64,000 bases of DNA, taken from contig CANTFL010000497.1 of the NCBI GenBank assembly GCA_947650285.1, positions 1 to 64,000 of the forward strand. The letters run 5' to 3'. The position numbers were made by a program, and so were the translations under genes. The notes beneath the pieces are model-generated. The model saw only the letters and a program-made list of their open reading frames with translations. It searched no databases and was not told where the DNA came from. Positions 30,404-43,960 of this stretch are shown in pieces; within the stretch, counting starts at the first letter, position 1; the number at the start of each line of letters is the position of its first letter. Origin of the DNA: Hyaloperonospora brassicae (taxonomy: Eukaryota; Oomycota; Peronosporomycetes; Peronosporales; Peronosporaceae).

Positions 30404-33249
30404 AAATAATACATTCAAGTAGATCCTTGATCATGGTTTCAATTTATGGAAACCTAAAGCGCTTGATGGCCAGAATAAATATTGAGAAGACTATATCTTA
30501 CGCTTTGCGGGAGTTAAGCAAATAATGATTAGCCTAATGTATTCGTTTTATTTAGTTCATCATCGGCGGTGTCTAACGCAGGGTTATCCTCAGCAAGGTT
30601 ATTAGCATCCACAGGTCATGGACTAGGCCTTTTGCGAGTCCCCAACCCTTGCTTCTCAGAATTCTTAGAACCGCGAATCGATGAATATAGCAGAAAATAA
30701 AATTCCGATTTGTAAGAGAAAAAGTTGATCTGTAATACATCGAGTCATTCAATTCCTGCTTAATCAACAAAAGAATTATTTGATATATTAGCACGAATAC
30801 GGCATTTAAGGCATGTAAGAGCTACTTTTCTTCAGACAATATCTCTAATACCACATATCACATTTATTGGCGCCTCGATAGAATAATTTATTCAATCCGA
30901 CCCCAATGGTTTGTACCTATTTCATGTTGAATTCGCCTGACTAAATGGTTTTATAGAAATCACACACAATAGATTTACATCATTGTCATCATTCACGCTT
31001 AAACCATAAGAATAATAAACGAAGTCGTCAGAAACAATATGATGAGGCAGAAGATTGCTATTTTAATCTCAACGCCTAGAAAAGTCTTCTAATTTACACA
31101 AACGAATTTAATGCCGTCGTATTCTTCGACGGAATATTTATCAATTCGTCGTATAGAATAGATATTTCGCTCACACTCGGACACTAACACTCGCTTAAAT
31201 AATACCGAGGCTATTTTTCAATTATTATTTCTTAATCGTTATACCAGCCTGTAGAATAGCTTTTACGAGCCTTCTAAATCTAAGCGGCCAGTACATTTTG
31301 TCGCGTGAAAACGTGCATCTTACTCGCACATCCGTACTATGGGTTAATTACTTCCTGAAAGGCATGTCTTGTTGCATAAAACGCTTCAAATTGTTAACAA
31401 GACGATGTCTTGTACGGTATATTTACCTTACGGCATTATATACATCCAGTCCTGCCCCGGTAGAAGTGTAAACAAACTACATTATAACGTTATCAGGATG
31501 AATTGTATTAGAAAAGGTAAATGCGGGGCGATGTACTTAACTAAGCCGAGGAAGGTTTATTGGTGTCATGTAGGTGCACGCACAATCGCTTATGGTATTA
31601 TTGGACGTGCGGCTCGTCTACTGAAACATAAGTATATCGCTGAACACAATTTTTTACGTAAATTCGTTCAATTTGTCAACGTCTACCGAAGCGCTGAGAG
31701 AGCGTATGTTTTCTAAGATAAATCATCCATCTAAATTATATACAACGTGCTTATAAGCCGCTTCAATCTAATTTACCTAAGCCGTTTGGGCTGGGATCTT
31801 TAAATACGAAAATATTTCGTCTACAAATGTCCCTTTCTGCTAGCATGGCCATTGTTGAAATACTGTACTGAACCGCGTATGATATGCAGAACAACTTTGT
31901 ATAAAAACTAGAGGTAGGCGAAATTCGTCAACGTCCCATGCGGTCACTCAATTCATCCAAAGTCCAATATAGTAGTAATGGGTCGATGCATCAATTGTTG
32001 AATTTCACAAATAGCAACCCTCTCGTTCGACTCCGATTAATGATCCAGTAAGACAGGCACATCGTTTAAGGGTTAATAGGCACCCTTTGGGACGAGTCCA
32101 CGTCTCTACTAAGTGAGCACTCCGCTGCTACTACTAACCTGCATTTGTTTGACGGTACAGACCAGCGGGAGTTCGCATGCTAGTATCCAGCTCAAATTCT
32201 ACAACTAGCCAGGATCCTTGTAAATTATCGTTTTTAAAGCCCTGTAAGCCAGCATCAATTTGCTAGGCACCCTTTCTCTTGCTGCGGGAAAATTGTGTGT
32301 CAGATATCTTTGCCGCCCATGTGCATATGCTGGTTTAATAGGCTATTTGACTATCTATCAATCGGCTTCTCTAATTATGCTGCATTAAAGAATGAATAGG
32401 GGCTCCGCATGCCATGCCTAGACGCCTCGTAAGCGATAATCGTGATTGTAATTTATAATACGTCGTGTTTATGATCGAAAATAAGCCTCGGAACTAGGAT
32501 CGTTCTTTACGCATTTGGGTGACGCGAAAGCGCCTATCGGTTCTCTTGCACTTCTTATACACTAGAAAAGCGCCGGAATCTCATTTTTACATAGACAAGA
32601 CTCCATGAGGTGATGTGCGAATCGATGCGTATTTACCTAAATCCCACAATTTCAGATTGAATTGTATTTAAACGCGTTTGTACGAAGACTTACCTCCTCG
32701 TATGGGGATTAGCGGATAAACCAAACCTTTTTTTATGCATACCCACATTAAAATTGATTTGTTAATTAATTTGTTGCAATATATGACCAGTCTTGCGTTA
32801 CCACATCCCTCCGTCCAAACTACAGTGTAAGTTATTAGTGCGCACGAGCTTAACGATCAAACAAGTTCGTTAGGGGACGTAAAGCTCCATTTTGGCTTTA
32901 GATTATTGGATCTCCATAAGACGTATCATCCTAGCCGTTGATGCTGCTAGATACAACAAAAATGAATATCACACCAAATCGTGACAACCGTCCTGTGGGT
33001 ATGCCAGAGATGTGACCAGGAGGTTCTGTCAAAGTTGTTATGACCGAAAACATATATTTGCGATGAACAAAGTCGATAGCATGACCTGTCAGTAAAATTG
33101 CGTGGATGTATATTCGTTCTAGTATAATGTAAAATGCTTCCAGAAGATACGTAATCATCGTCAAGCGAAAATTTGAATCTTTTGGACAAGTTTACGCTCA
33201 CGACCGAAAGTATTTCTGACTGGATATCGGCGAGCGTTGGGTCAATCAT
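28941..33249. other. No identifiable genes; AT-rich decayed sequence
   Basis: Only short frames. The longest, 31369-31716 plus (115 codons), has no motif. Its base composition is not distinct from its surroundings, and it may be chance. 32947-33249 on the minus strand is open for 100 codons, also without a motif. The only clear structure is the AT microsatellite at 30367-30401. Confidence 0.4.
30367..30401. repeat. (AT)n microsatellite
   Basis: Uninterrupted AT dinucleotides over about 35 bases between CTAATAC and GGAAATAATAC. The uninterrupted run stands out in a strongly mutated neighbourhood. Confidence 0.97.
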
Positions 33250-36200
33250 TAAGCGGTCGGCAATTTGGCGGTCGACGAATTCGAGTTTGGCAAACTCTAG
33301 GTCGGCAAAATTACGTTGTAGCGCAAGGCGATAAAATATCGAACGGATCTAGCAATATAATATTTTTATGATGGACTAGGAGGAGGTCAGAGAGTCACTC
33401 GAACTAGCCCTGCGGCTTGGCGAAATAGATCTACTAATACAGTGCCAAAAATGCTAGTCTAAGACACGTACAGCTGAAATCAGTCCATGTGCCAACCAGA
33501 TAAAGCCGGACGTCGCACTTCGAGACGCATATCCAGAAAAGGAATCGATTGGTATATCCAAATCATTGACCAATGCCGAATTAATGAACGCTTGCTAACA
33601 GCCATTTAAGTAGTCTCGTTGCCAACAAGTCGGTTGGCCTCGGTGACAGGGACCATCAAAGTGTCATTGAAGACAAGCCGGTAACCGTTAGTAGCATAGA
33701 CTTTATTCTAAAACATTGCTTCAGTATCAAGCCGGTGGTTCTTAGCCGCGCGAACCATAATTTTTCTAGCATGGCTACGATTGCGCCCATTAAGCTGTAA
33801 AGTGTGTAAAGCGTCGGCGTTGAACGTTGCGTGTATATTTACTGAAAATTAGAAATTTGAAAACTTATGATCTTAAATTGGTTGCAAGTAAGGGCTTAGG
33901 CAAAATCCACAGCTGAATTCGAAGGGGCATACAACGGGGTGATTTATTGAAACTTACTATCCTCATTTGCCAACTTAATGTGGTGATTGATGTATTTGTG
34001 CGTTGAATCTGTAGTACAACTTAATTAACTAAGTAAAATACCATGAATGATGCTGGGAACCGAAATTTGAATTGTGCTATTGTATAGCAGGTACCAAGTG
34101 ACCTGAGAAAATTAATTTAGTCATCTATATATGATAACAAGTTGCGGGAATTCAGCGACTGGTGAAGGACCATCGCGCGTCGAGTTGGGCCAATTGAGAG
34201 AGAAAGTACTGAAAGCAAAACAGAAAATAAAGCTAAAATTCTAGGTTGAAGAGTGCAAAGTGATGACTGTGACTTTGATTAGAAAGACCAGAGATCCAGA
34301 TTATATATATTGGAAGGTGCCCGAAAATGCCAGAGAAAAATGTGCGCTACAAGAATGTAGGGTGAGTCACGCTCTGGCAGTAAGGGAGCGTCGCGCGCAA
34401 AGATGAAAAATTTATTAATGGTGGGTATAAGATATGTCTTGTCGAGGACCTATCGGTGTCTATTGACGACCATTCTCCAGCTATCTCCCAATTCCCAAAG
34501 AAGTTAATCACACCTGTAGCGAACACATACCCACTTCGAGTCGATGATGAAGAGAAGTGAATAAAGTGGATCAACCAGTTAAGCATCGAAGGTTCGACTC
34601 TGGAAAAATGGACAATTCAAAGACGTTACTGCGCACAGATTATGATAGACTGAGCATTGCGGCGCTCTCTCTCGACACTATTGTGCTCCTGAATCAATTA
34701 GATACTGGTGCAATGTCATAACCTATCGCAATAATGCGTGAACTAACCTTTGTACTCGTTGTATATAAAGATTTAAAAAAACAAATTAGTTAGACAGATG
34801 CTTTCAGTTTGGATGAAGGTCTAATCGCTCCGCAAAATATTAGAGATCTACTCATCGAGAGTCTCGTCTTTTCCAATCATATATGGAGCCAACGTCGTCA
34901 TCGGCTGAATTGAAGGTAAATTTAAGCAAAGTCGAAGCGTAGAAGAATTTTCCCTGGGGTGTTCAATTCGAAACGACCTTAGCATTATTCACTCGCGTAA
35001 AATCATAATTTTAGGAAAGCGACATGAAGACGCAGACGGCGTCGGGTTCGACTATAAAAGGCGCTATAAATAACAGAGAAAAGTATAAATGGGTCAAAAA
35101 TTTGATGAAGAGGAAGGTAGTAAGAGACACAAAACAAAACAAATTGACTAACAAATCTGAGCGTCGATTAGGCTATGCTGAGTCGGTGGATAGGAAAGAT
35201 CTAAAACGACATTGGAATGCATGCTCCGCTCGACCAGACCGCTAATTTTAAGGGAAGAAGATGCGGGTTTGGTACAGCTCAAAAGGTTAAGTCGACGTAT
35301 ATCAAAGATATATAATAAGAATTAGTCCCCATAAATACTTGTATAATTTATGATAATGGCGTCAAACAAAGCGGCAAGATTTAGAACCAATAATGGTCAA
35401 TATAAACGGAACTTTTATGGACAGGACTCAGCAAGGCATTGTTAGAATATCACTGTCCACAGTACCATAAGTCGGTGATGTAAAGATATCACTTTGATGA
35501 ACATCCTGAACCATAGCATGTGTGCTTCTTCTTCATTTGCCTAAACGGGTATGTGAGGAATGTGCAGTTGTCATTGAATTTTTTTTTACGGAGCCCATCT
35601 GCCTTATTGACAGTAACATTAAGTGTTTTGGTGGTTTCTGTATGTTTTGTTCGGTTTTAGTCATGAAGAGCATGATAGAGAAGGTTCTACTTCTAGATAG
35701 ATATGTTAATGAAGAGGCCCCCAACGGAATCCCGAAATTGTGTCTGGGGCGCGTTTTAGTATCGAAGTCATTAATTAGGGCTTCTCTATATACAATAGGC
35801 ATTGATCCCAAATCCCGGTACAAGACATTACGCCTATGGATTTTTCGAACGCGGGATTTTTCGCGGGTGAAGTCGCGTTACGCATAAGTAGACGAATAAG
35901 ACTTGATTAACACTGACGAAGACGGAGCACGTGCTTACGACAAAAAAAGTATAAAATGAGAGACAAGATGTGATATTAGCTGTGCACGTGTTACAAAAGC
36001 ACCGGAGGAGTAGACGTCGGACTACTATAATACAAGAAGATAAAAAATCACGTATGCTTTGACCAAAGTAACTAGATGTTGTGCGTGTGACGAAAGGTCC
36101 GCACGCAAGGGGTGTCACAAGAGTGTGAAAGGCTCCGAGAAAAGATTTGTCACTAGCTCTCGTGGTCGGAAGGTCTATGGTATCGAAGGAGTCATTCAAC

Positions 36201-38080
36201 AACACGGCGTTATATAACCATTGAGGGCTCGCGCGAAAGGAGGCTCGATGTTAAAGCGCCATGAATTTAAGTACTTCATTAAATTCTATATACACGTTTT
36301 CGGAAGAGCAAAATGATATCCATTAATCAGCGTACTTACACCAAGCGTTTGGCAGAGAAGTTTGGCGTCGCTTAATAGAAGGAAATGCACGACACAACAA
36401 AAGAAAATGAAACGATGACCAACCTTGAGAAGGTGATGCATGTGTGACCAAGTGGTCATACTGTATGCTATATGGTATAATCATGTACGATGCAGCGTGC
36501 GCTCAATCTTACATCATGCACGCGGTAGGATAAGTGTACAAGCACTGCGATAAGTATGTGAAGGGCCATTGAATCGCGCATTGGCTGATCTGACCTTTTT
36601 TACGCTGAGCAAGGCTGAGATAGATAATTCATTCGGGTGTGCAACAATTCAAACTGCTGTGAATATCTGTAAAGCTCCTTCAATCCTATTAAGTAATACT
36701 CAAATCCATTCGAGATGATGTCTAAGCTCAATGCTGGTATATATCTATTGTGAGTGCTAAACCGTCTTTGCAACTCCCGCATTCGTAGGGCGAAGCAAGC
36801 TCTACCTCTCTAGGGTGTGACATATACTTTTCGGATACGCCAAGTCACACATGGCGTACCGAATTCTTGTAAAACAATTTGAAAACTATAAACTTTACGA
36901 GATGTGGCTAAACGATCCTTACGGTAGCACAAACACGCTACAAGTCCACGCCTTGTGTACTTAATGTTCAGGGTTACATTTATAATACCATCATTTGATT
37001 GGCCTCGAAATGAGCGATGAGGTAACCTCCACGTTTGTAGGAAGAAGTCAAAGATTTCACACCTGCCAGAACAGTATTATTGGTGAGACCAACAGTTGCC
37101 ATTCCGACACGGTATGCAATTACACCAGGACGAGACGAAACGAACGAGAGTCAACTAATAGACCTGTTCGCCAAATAAGTGACCAAACCCTATTTGATAT
37201 ATTTTTAACTACGGCAAGGAACATTAAACTCGTCGACCATGACGCTGGAAATAAGTAAAAATACTGTACAAGCACTGTAGCGGGTGGTGAGAGCATCGAC
37301 ATTGATTATTTTGCTGCGAATTAACTTCAATGACAAATAGATGCATCCAGTAGAAATTCAGATTTTATCGGTCACACAGCAAAAAAGATGGACACTTTAT
37401 AGTCTAGCCTCGGACAAGAGATCAATTGGGTGCAAGGATTGGTTTTTTTTCATACAAAGCACATCATTTAGATAGATTGTAAACCTTAGGTACGACTCGT
37501 CGATATGGAATTCACCCAGCGTCCAGGTCTGGATGATTTTGAGACATATAATTTGCTGGCGCGAAAAGAGTCGATTAAAGTTGCACTTGCACTCGCGAAG
37601 GAGCAAGACTTGATACTGGAAAATGCTGATGTCGACGCTGCATTCCTAGACAGTAAAGTCAATTAAGTGATTTACAACGTGAATATTTTATTGGATTTGT
37701 TGTTAAGCATCACCGTGACAAGAAGGATCTATAAAAATATGTACCGTACAAATTAAAAGGCACGAGAATGGAGTCATCAACTAGACGAACACTCTCAAGA
37801 ATCGGGTTTTACGCGTACGGCTGCCGGTTTTGTGTCTATGTGACAAAATCAACCGGTAAAAGTTCAGGCTTGTGGTCCTGATGTCCGGGTATTATCATCA
37901 CTGTCCTGCTAGAGAGGAAAGACTCCTTTTTTTGTCACACAGATATCAAAGATGCTGAGTGTCACATCATAGAATCGTTGGTTGGGAATGAATTAGTGGC
38001 TTTGATGTGACGGTCGGAATCAAAAAAATTAAGAAAAGGGGCAAAGTTTGGACATGTTTTACACTTATAAAACTATTCAC
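33250..38080 (+). pseudogene. Ty1/copia retrotransposon remnant (integrase and RT traces)
   Basis: The firm part is RT at about 37500-38000: EFTQRPGLDDFETYNLLARK, ESIKVALALAKEQDL and ADVDAAFLDSKV (copia RT with its first catalytic Asp), then another frame GFTRTAAGFCVYVTKSTGK, a destroyed YVDD box (stop and Cys-Pro-Gly in place of it), GIIITV, and DIKDAECHII near the end. Weaker: AARFRTNNGQYKRN near 35370-35410 resembles the integrase SDNG-GEY block, and GIDPKSRYKT near 35805 the block after it. The sense strand is purine-rich. No LTR pair could be placed. Confidence 0.6.
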
Positions 38081-41000
38081 TTCTGGTGTTGCTGCTTCAA
38101 CCTACAAATTTACTTTTCACTTTAAGAACTTCGCTGACACCTCACAGGTTAGGAGATCAATATAATTCGGTGGGTGACCGAGATGTAGACTAAATTAGCG
38201 CTGGGAGCAAGTTCGTTCATGACTTCGCGATAGAAATATAATCCTACAATGGATATCTACATAAGCGCATGGTGGCCAAGCAATGGCTATTTGCGGTCAC
38301 GAAAAGTGCAAGCCAGCTCTGCAATTGAAGGTAAAAGTTGGGAGAAGTGGAGTGGTGATGGTACTAAAGTGGTCAAAAGCAAGCAAAAACAAGTAAATGA
38401 GCTCGACGACGAATGAAGGATGCCAAGATGAGACACGGTCCAGACAACGTTGGAGCCAGAAAACCTACCAAGCGAGCCACAAAATGATGAACTAAGAGAA
38501 GGTAAACATCTCCATTGGAGCCTCAAGTGAATCCAGGCCATCTTTGACGATGGAATTTTACGAGTTTCACCTTATATCGTCCTGTGAAATTGTTGAAAGT
38601 AAGAGTTGAGCTTGGATCGACACCAAATACCTAATTTATTGAAGGGCAGATATGGAATGTTCTATAGGGTTTTATCTGAGGTTATTGACAGCACAAACAA
38701 AAGTATTGATATTAATCCCATAAAAACTGATAAGCCAATGACGAGGATTACGGCGGGGGTAAGGGGCGAATCGCGTCTAAAGCGAAATTTAATACAAGTC
38801 ATTTTTTTGGAAAATTTTGACTATATAAGATTATGTACCAACACCTCAGGTCATATACGGAAAAGTGGAGCCAATTCAAGAAGACCACTTAAAGCTCTTC
38901 TTGGTTTCCGATGGAAATAATCTTGAAACGATTTACATCTAGCCACAATGTTTTTAGAGAAAAAAACATGCCCCATTTTATATCGAAAATAATAGAAATG
39001 CCTATATATTTGTATAATAAATATGCCCCACGTCCTTGTATACTTGATTAAATGTGAAAATCATGAAATTACACGTCCTTTATTATTTTCTTTGTTCCTT
39101 TGACGGCCGTAATCAAACCCTGCCCTGTTTGGGAAGTCGCAGAGAAGTTTACCGCGGGTGTGCTTCGATTGCAGCCATCAGCTGCAGGCACAGACGCGAT
39201 TTACGAGTTCGTAAACGCGCCTCTGAATAATCGTTCGCGATCAAAAACAGTCAGTCCGTGCTAATGTTGTTATGACTAATGTTATTGATTTTGTTTTTGT
39301 TGTTTCAGGTGCTTTTATTAATGCTGTTGCTTCTACTGCTGACGATGCTACTGCTCTTGCTGTTGCTGTTGCTGCTATTGATATTGATGCTACTACTGTT
39401 GCTACTGATGCTTCTGCTGCTGTTGTTGTAGGTACTGCGGTTGCTGCGGTTGTAGGTGATGCGGTTGCTGCTGTTCTTCTAGTATATTTGTTGTTCCTGC
39501 TACTGCTGTCGCTGCAGTTGCTGTTGCTGTGAAGATGCTGTTGTTGCTGTTGCTATTGCTTTTGTAGGTGCTGTGGTTGCGCTTTATGATGTTAGAAGTA
39601 AAAGATCGCATTATCTTCCTGCCTTTTAGTTCTAATACATAAACAGTTTACTCATTTTGGTATATTTCGATGGATTATCTCTGTTTCGCTTTCATTAATG
39701 ACACAAATGCCTGTATATTTTGTCGTATGCAGGCAATTCAGGAATCAAACGTGCGCTGGTTTCTTTATAATGTTCGTCAAACTAAGACGTAAAATGATTC
39801 TTTATATACCTATAATATCGATCATTTTTAAAATCTTGATTTAATGGCTATTGTTTAACTTCCCCTTTTTTGTACATTTTATTTGAGCCTTTCAATAGTC
39901 ATAGGCTACTAGGCAAACATAGCAAGAAACAATAAGACCGGAAAGCAGCAGTCGATTGCCTAGCCCTCATCAAGACGACTCCTAAAATACTTGTCGCAGG
40001 GTCAATCGAAATCTTAGCTTATTTTATTTAGATGACCGCCGCGAGAACAGAATCGATATACACCGATTCTATCATCGAGATCGTCGTTCAAAACGCCGAG
40101 TTATCATCAGAGAAATACAACTTCGGCGGATAGGACGAAACAAACGATTTAGGGCTGATGATAGTCGCCGTATAACCCTGGTGACGTTGTCTGCATACAC
40201 ATTTCGAGCAGCGGTTGAAACAAAAGGCTGAATTAATACGCCACACAATTCAAGGCATAGATTGAAGAGACTGCTACGTTTTAGTAGACGATTACGAGTA
40301 ACATTCTGACTCAGGTTAAATAAAATCGTGAATAGAGGTTACATATTGACCTTGTCGACCGATTGAGACAAAAAGGAATAATCTGGTTTTCACTCGGTGA
40401 AGCGAACTAAAGCATCACTTGTTTAGTGGCCGATTCGATGAACGCGAGCAATTTTTTGTCGTCTGCAACAGGACAACTTTCCATAGAACAGCGACCAGTA
40501 GGCTCTGTAAAGCAGAAGGCCACTACGCACATTGTTTGCAGACGCCGTTGCAAGTTTCGCATGCACGTGTCTAACGCGGGTCGATTCAGAGTATCACAGA
40601 GTTCGAAGATCTCATTATGTTCATCGAAGTTTAAATTGATAGAGTTGTTAAGTTCAAGAAAAATCTACACAGATAATTATATAATTTATAAATCCAGGAG
40701 AACAGCGACCTTGAATATCATTTAGATAACGGGATACCACCGTCAATCGAATATATAGATGACGCGAAATTTGTGATCGTCCAAGTTTAAAATACAAGAA
40801 AGGTTGATGAGGAAGTTTATGGAATGGACGATGAAATGTAGGAATTACTAAAACTTTTCGGATTAAACATAAAAGAAAACGTATGGTGTGCGATAGCTGA
40901 AATAAACGAAACATATTACTCACACTAACTGATCGCGTCCAGACAAATTCATCTTTACAGAGAAAGCGCTTTGTCGTATGGTCGTCGTATAAATTTTGTA

Positions 41001-43340
41001 CGAAAAGTAGGAATAGAAGCTTTCGAAATGAAAGCCGTGAATGACGAAGGACTAAGCTATTAAATGATAATATATGCGTAATATATCAGAAAATGGTAAA
41101 TTGTTCGCGAGAAAGCTTAATCACAAGACTGAATGAGTACTGGTAAGCAGATCAATGTACAAGGGATCATAACGTCAAAGGCGGTCACAATATGCGGAAT
41201 CATGTTATAAAACTTCAAGCGAAAGTCTTTCTCGAAATAGAAGTGTCATCATGCTGCATCACGCCGTAGCGGATTATAATCTGAAGGTGCTATATCATAT
41301 AACTGGCTAAGTTCCGACTGGACCTAAAAAAATCGACGTTCAAGTCACCCGACACATTTTACTACTGACATACTCAGCAAGCGACTTATATGAGCAGAAT
41401 TAAGAATTTTTGTTCGTTGACTTATATCGCTCTATTATGTGTAATAAGTAACGGCTGTCGAAAGAATACCAGCTTCATCTTTACCAGGTCCTTGTATTCT
41501 CACACTAATAGTAAGTTTGCCGTCCCCCTATTTGCTTCCCACAGTCAGCTACAACAGGAATGATGAAACTAACGACGATCCGGCTGGCCAACCTCACACC
41601 AAGATTTTAAACATGCCTCGCGCACTTCCCGATCTTCGTGTGGATTTCACACGGCGGGCATTACACGGTACGAAAGATACTTACGTATATGTTAATGAAA
41701 GCATATTACTAGCTAATGCTGGCACTCGCGCAAATGTTTTGGATACAAATTATAGCAGTTGGAGCAATATAAAAATTAGGAATGAATAGCTGGACAGCCA
41801 GCAACGGTATGATTACAACGTAAGCACTCCCGCGAATTATCTCTCGCCGCGGTTCAAATACTAATATCAATTTATCCTCGACCAACGCAGAAAAAAATGG
41901 GTAGGACAAAGGTATTAGAAGAAGACAACAGGCGCAGGTAAAGCCTTAAAATTTAAGAAGGGGATATTATATAGGCGCACTAATCGTCATTAAAAGACTT
42001 CCCTATATTCGAGAACGACACCTGGGGATCAGCTGCTGGCAAGATTCTCTGTTTCCGCTTATATGACGCGAAAGAGGTGAAACGCCAATCCTTAATTATG
42101 CGAGGAGTCAACCTGTCGTGTATATTTTTCCGGCAAATCACATCACAAGGAATTATCAATTCGTCTAGCTTCTGCACCGAATCCGGTACGTCCTAAAGAA
42201 AAGGAACCTAATTTACAAAATCAATCGACGACAAATTTACACATAAAAAGATCCGCTTAGAGATGGGGCCTTTTATTGCACAAATGTAATTACCCAATTT
42301 TGAGTAATAAATGGGCGATGAATCAACGGATATTAAGGCTTCGAGCCTCTCAATCAGTCAAAATCCGTAAAAAATATCGAATAAGCGCATTTAATCTACA
42401 TCGTAATAAATTTTATCTCATAAACATAATGAAATAATTAAAAATTTAAATTCCACTCTGTATATAAAAATTAGCAAATCAGTATTATGGGCAAAAATTC
42501 GACACCGTCTGCAGCGTATGTACAAGTTTGCACCATTAATGACGTAATCAAATTATACTATAAATATTGATCGTTGATTTCTACTAATAACTGACAAAGC
42601 TGTATGACCTTTATTTAATAAATCATTGACGGCAGGATCATTTTGTACACTTAGAGTCCGTAGGCGTCACCAATTGGTTCTTTTTCGCAAGAAGAACGAG
42701 TTAGACATACACTTGTGTATCATTTACAAGATGCACAACCCTGTTACAATAGGCTAGGAATTATTTATTACTTAATTGGATAGTTTACATACCGGTTAGA
42801 CAATATATATAAAGTTTAGGATATTCTTTAGTAAATTATATGATAAGGGAGGGAACGACACATTTGGACTTTCGCGAGCACCTCGGGGCGCTTCGTCGGG
42901 TTGCGGTTACCTTGGGACACAAGTGTGATTTCTCTATCTTCAAACGAATAATTGACGGTAAATACGGGGATGCGTTCGCCCTAATGTATGTTGAAGGGAA
43001 TTTCGGTAATTATAAATTACTTGGAGATAGAGGTAGCTAACAAAAAACAATAAGTTTAGCAGGATATCTATCTGACCTTATATTTTCAAACGTCTCAAAT
43101 AAGTTTAAAGATGACTAACTCACTGACGTTATACATTAAATGATCAATGATCTAGCAAAGGGGTATTTTTTCACATTAGGTGAGATCTAGAAATCGATAC
43201 TGGCTCCGAAGATTACGCTATAATACGTTACCGAATTTAAATATTTGGCAGGTAAAAGTTTGACAAATGCCTATCATTTGTAAAATTGTTGATAGAAGCA
43301 TCTACCAAATGCTAAATTTGTGGTGATCTGATAATCGCCA
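38081..43340. other. Unassigned, decayed sequence with a purine-rich plus strand
   Basis: No frame above about 105 codons. The frame 38606-38920 (plus) shows no certain motif. The region holds the trinucleotide tract at 39284-39590. Purine richness of the plus strand continues from the copia remnant, so it is probably more retroelement debris of the same orientation. Confidence 0.35.
39284..39590. repeat. Degenerate GTT/GCT trinucleotide tract
   Basis: About 300 bases of imperfect trinucleotides (GTTGCTGTTGCTGCTATTGA and similar). Plus-strand frame 39272-39532 reads Ala/Val/Asp-rich, and the minus strand reads Gln/Asn/His-rich (39402-39611). Composition and interruptions fit an old microsatellite; a low-complexity coding tract (poly-Gln on the minus strand) is possible but no surrounding gene is seen. 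Confidence 0.85.
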
Positions 43341-43800
43341 TTTTAAGAGCCGATCTAAACGTTCCACTGGCCCCTGGACGGCCGACTAATGAAGGTGGTA
43401 TCCATTTCCGTATTCTTGATAGCCTCCCTCACCTTGTGTACCTGTCGGTGGGGCTGTTTACACTCTCCCAGGTGGACTTATGTCAATGGAAATCTTGACT
43501 GTTTTTGCGATGGGGTCGAGCTTCGATCGAGGTGTTAAAAGCTTCACACCACGATCGGGGTTGGTGGGATCTTGTAAAATTCTTAAGCGAGTCAGTTGTT
43601 TACTTGTGGGGTGCTCAGTATGAGTCACCCTGATCTGTAACAGATATCCTTGTTCAAATGTAGACCTTGATTTGCGAGCCTGCTGACCACTTGAACCGTC
43701 TAGCGATATTGAGTTTGAATCACAGAGAGTTCCGTGCGCCCAATCTCAGTTGTAGAAGGTGAGAGTCCTTGAACGCACCTGGCCGAACGATCCATGTGCG
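43341..43800 (-). repeat. Inverted LTR copy of the large gypsy family
   Basis: The reverse complement matches 51140-51569 and 63592-64000 at roughly 90 percent over about 430 bases (start GCCAGGTGCGTTCAAGGACT, end GTTTAGATCGGCTC). Weaker similarity to the 63.4-63.6 kb copy extends to about 43960. A GTGAAGCT near 44625 on the minus strand is where the LTR would begin if its length equals that of the copy at 50250, but the sequence in between is too diverged to be sure. Confidence 0.85.
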
Positions 43801-43960
43801 ACACCTGTGCAGAAGTAGCGCAGTCGGTGACGTATGGTGGCCCAGAAGCAAGCTGTAAAAGTCCAGAAGCGACAAACCTTTTGTATAATCCGGTTGTAAG
43901 GTCCATTCTGACCGTAACATATAATAAGAAATCAACCGATCCACAGAATCGAGTTTTTTA

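Noticed and set aside
31369..31716. 115-codon ORF as a host gene
   Set aside because: No motif, random-looking composition, no neighbour support; length is within chance for 45 kb of AT-rich DNA.
18265..33249. RxLR or Crinkler effector genes next to the PL3 array
   Set aside because: No signal peptide followed by RxLR or LFLAK-type motifs in any listed frame.
39272..39532. Ala/Val-rich secreted protein
   Set aside because: The frame is only the translation of a degenerate trinucleotide tract.
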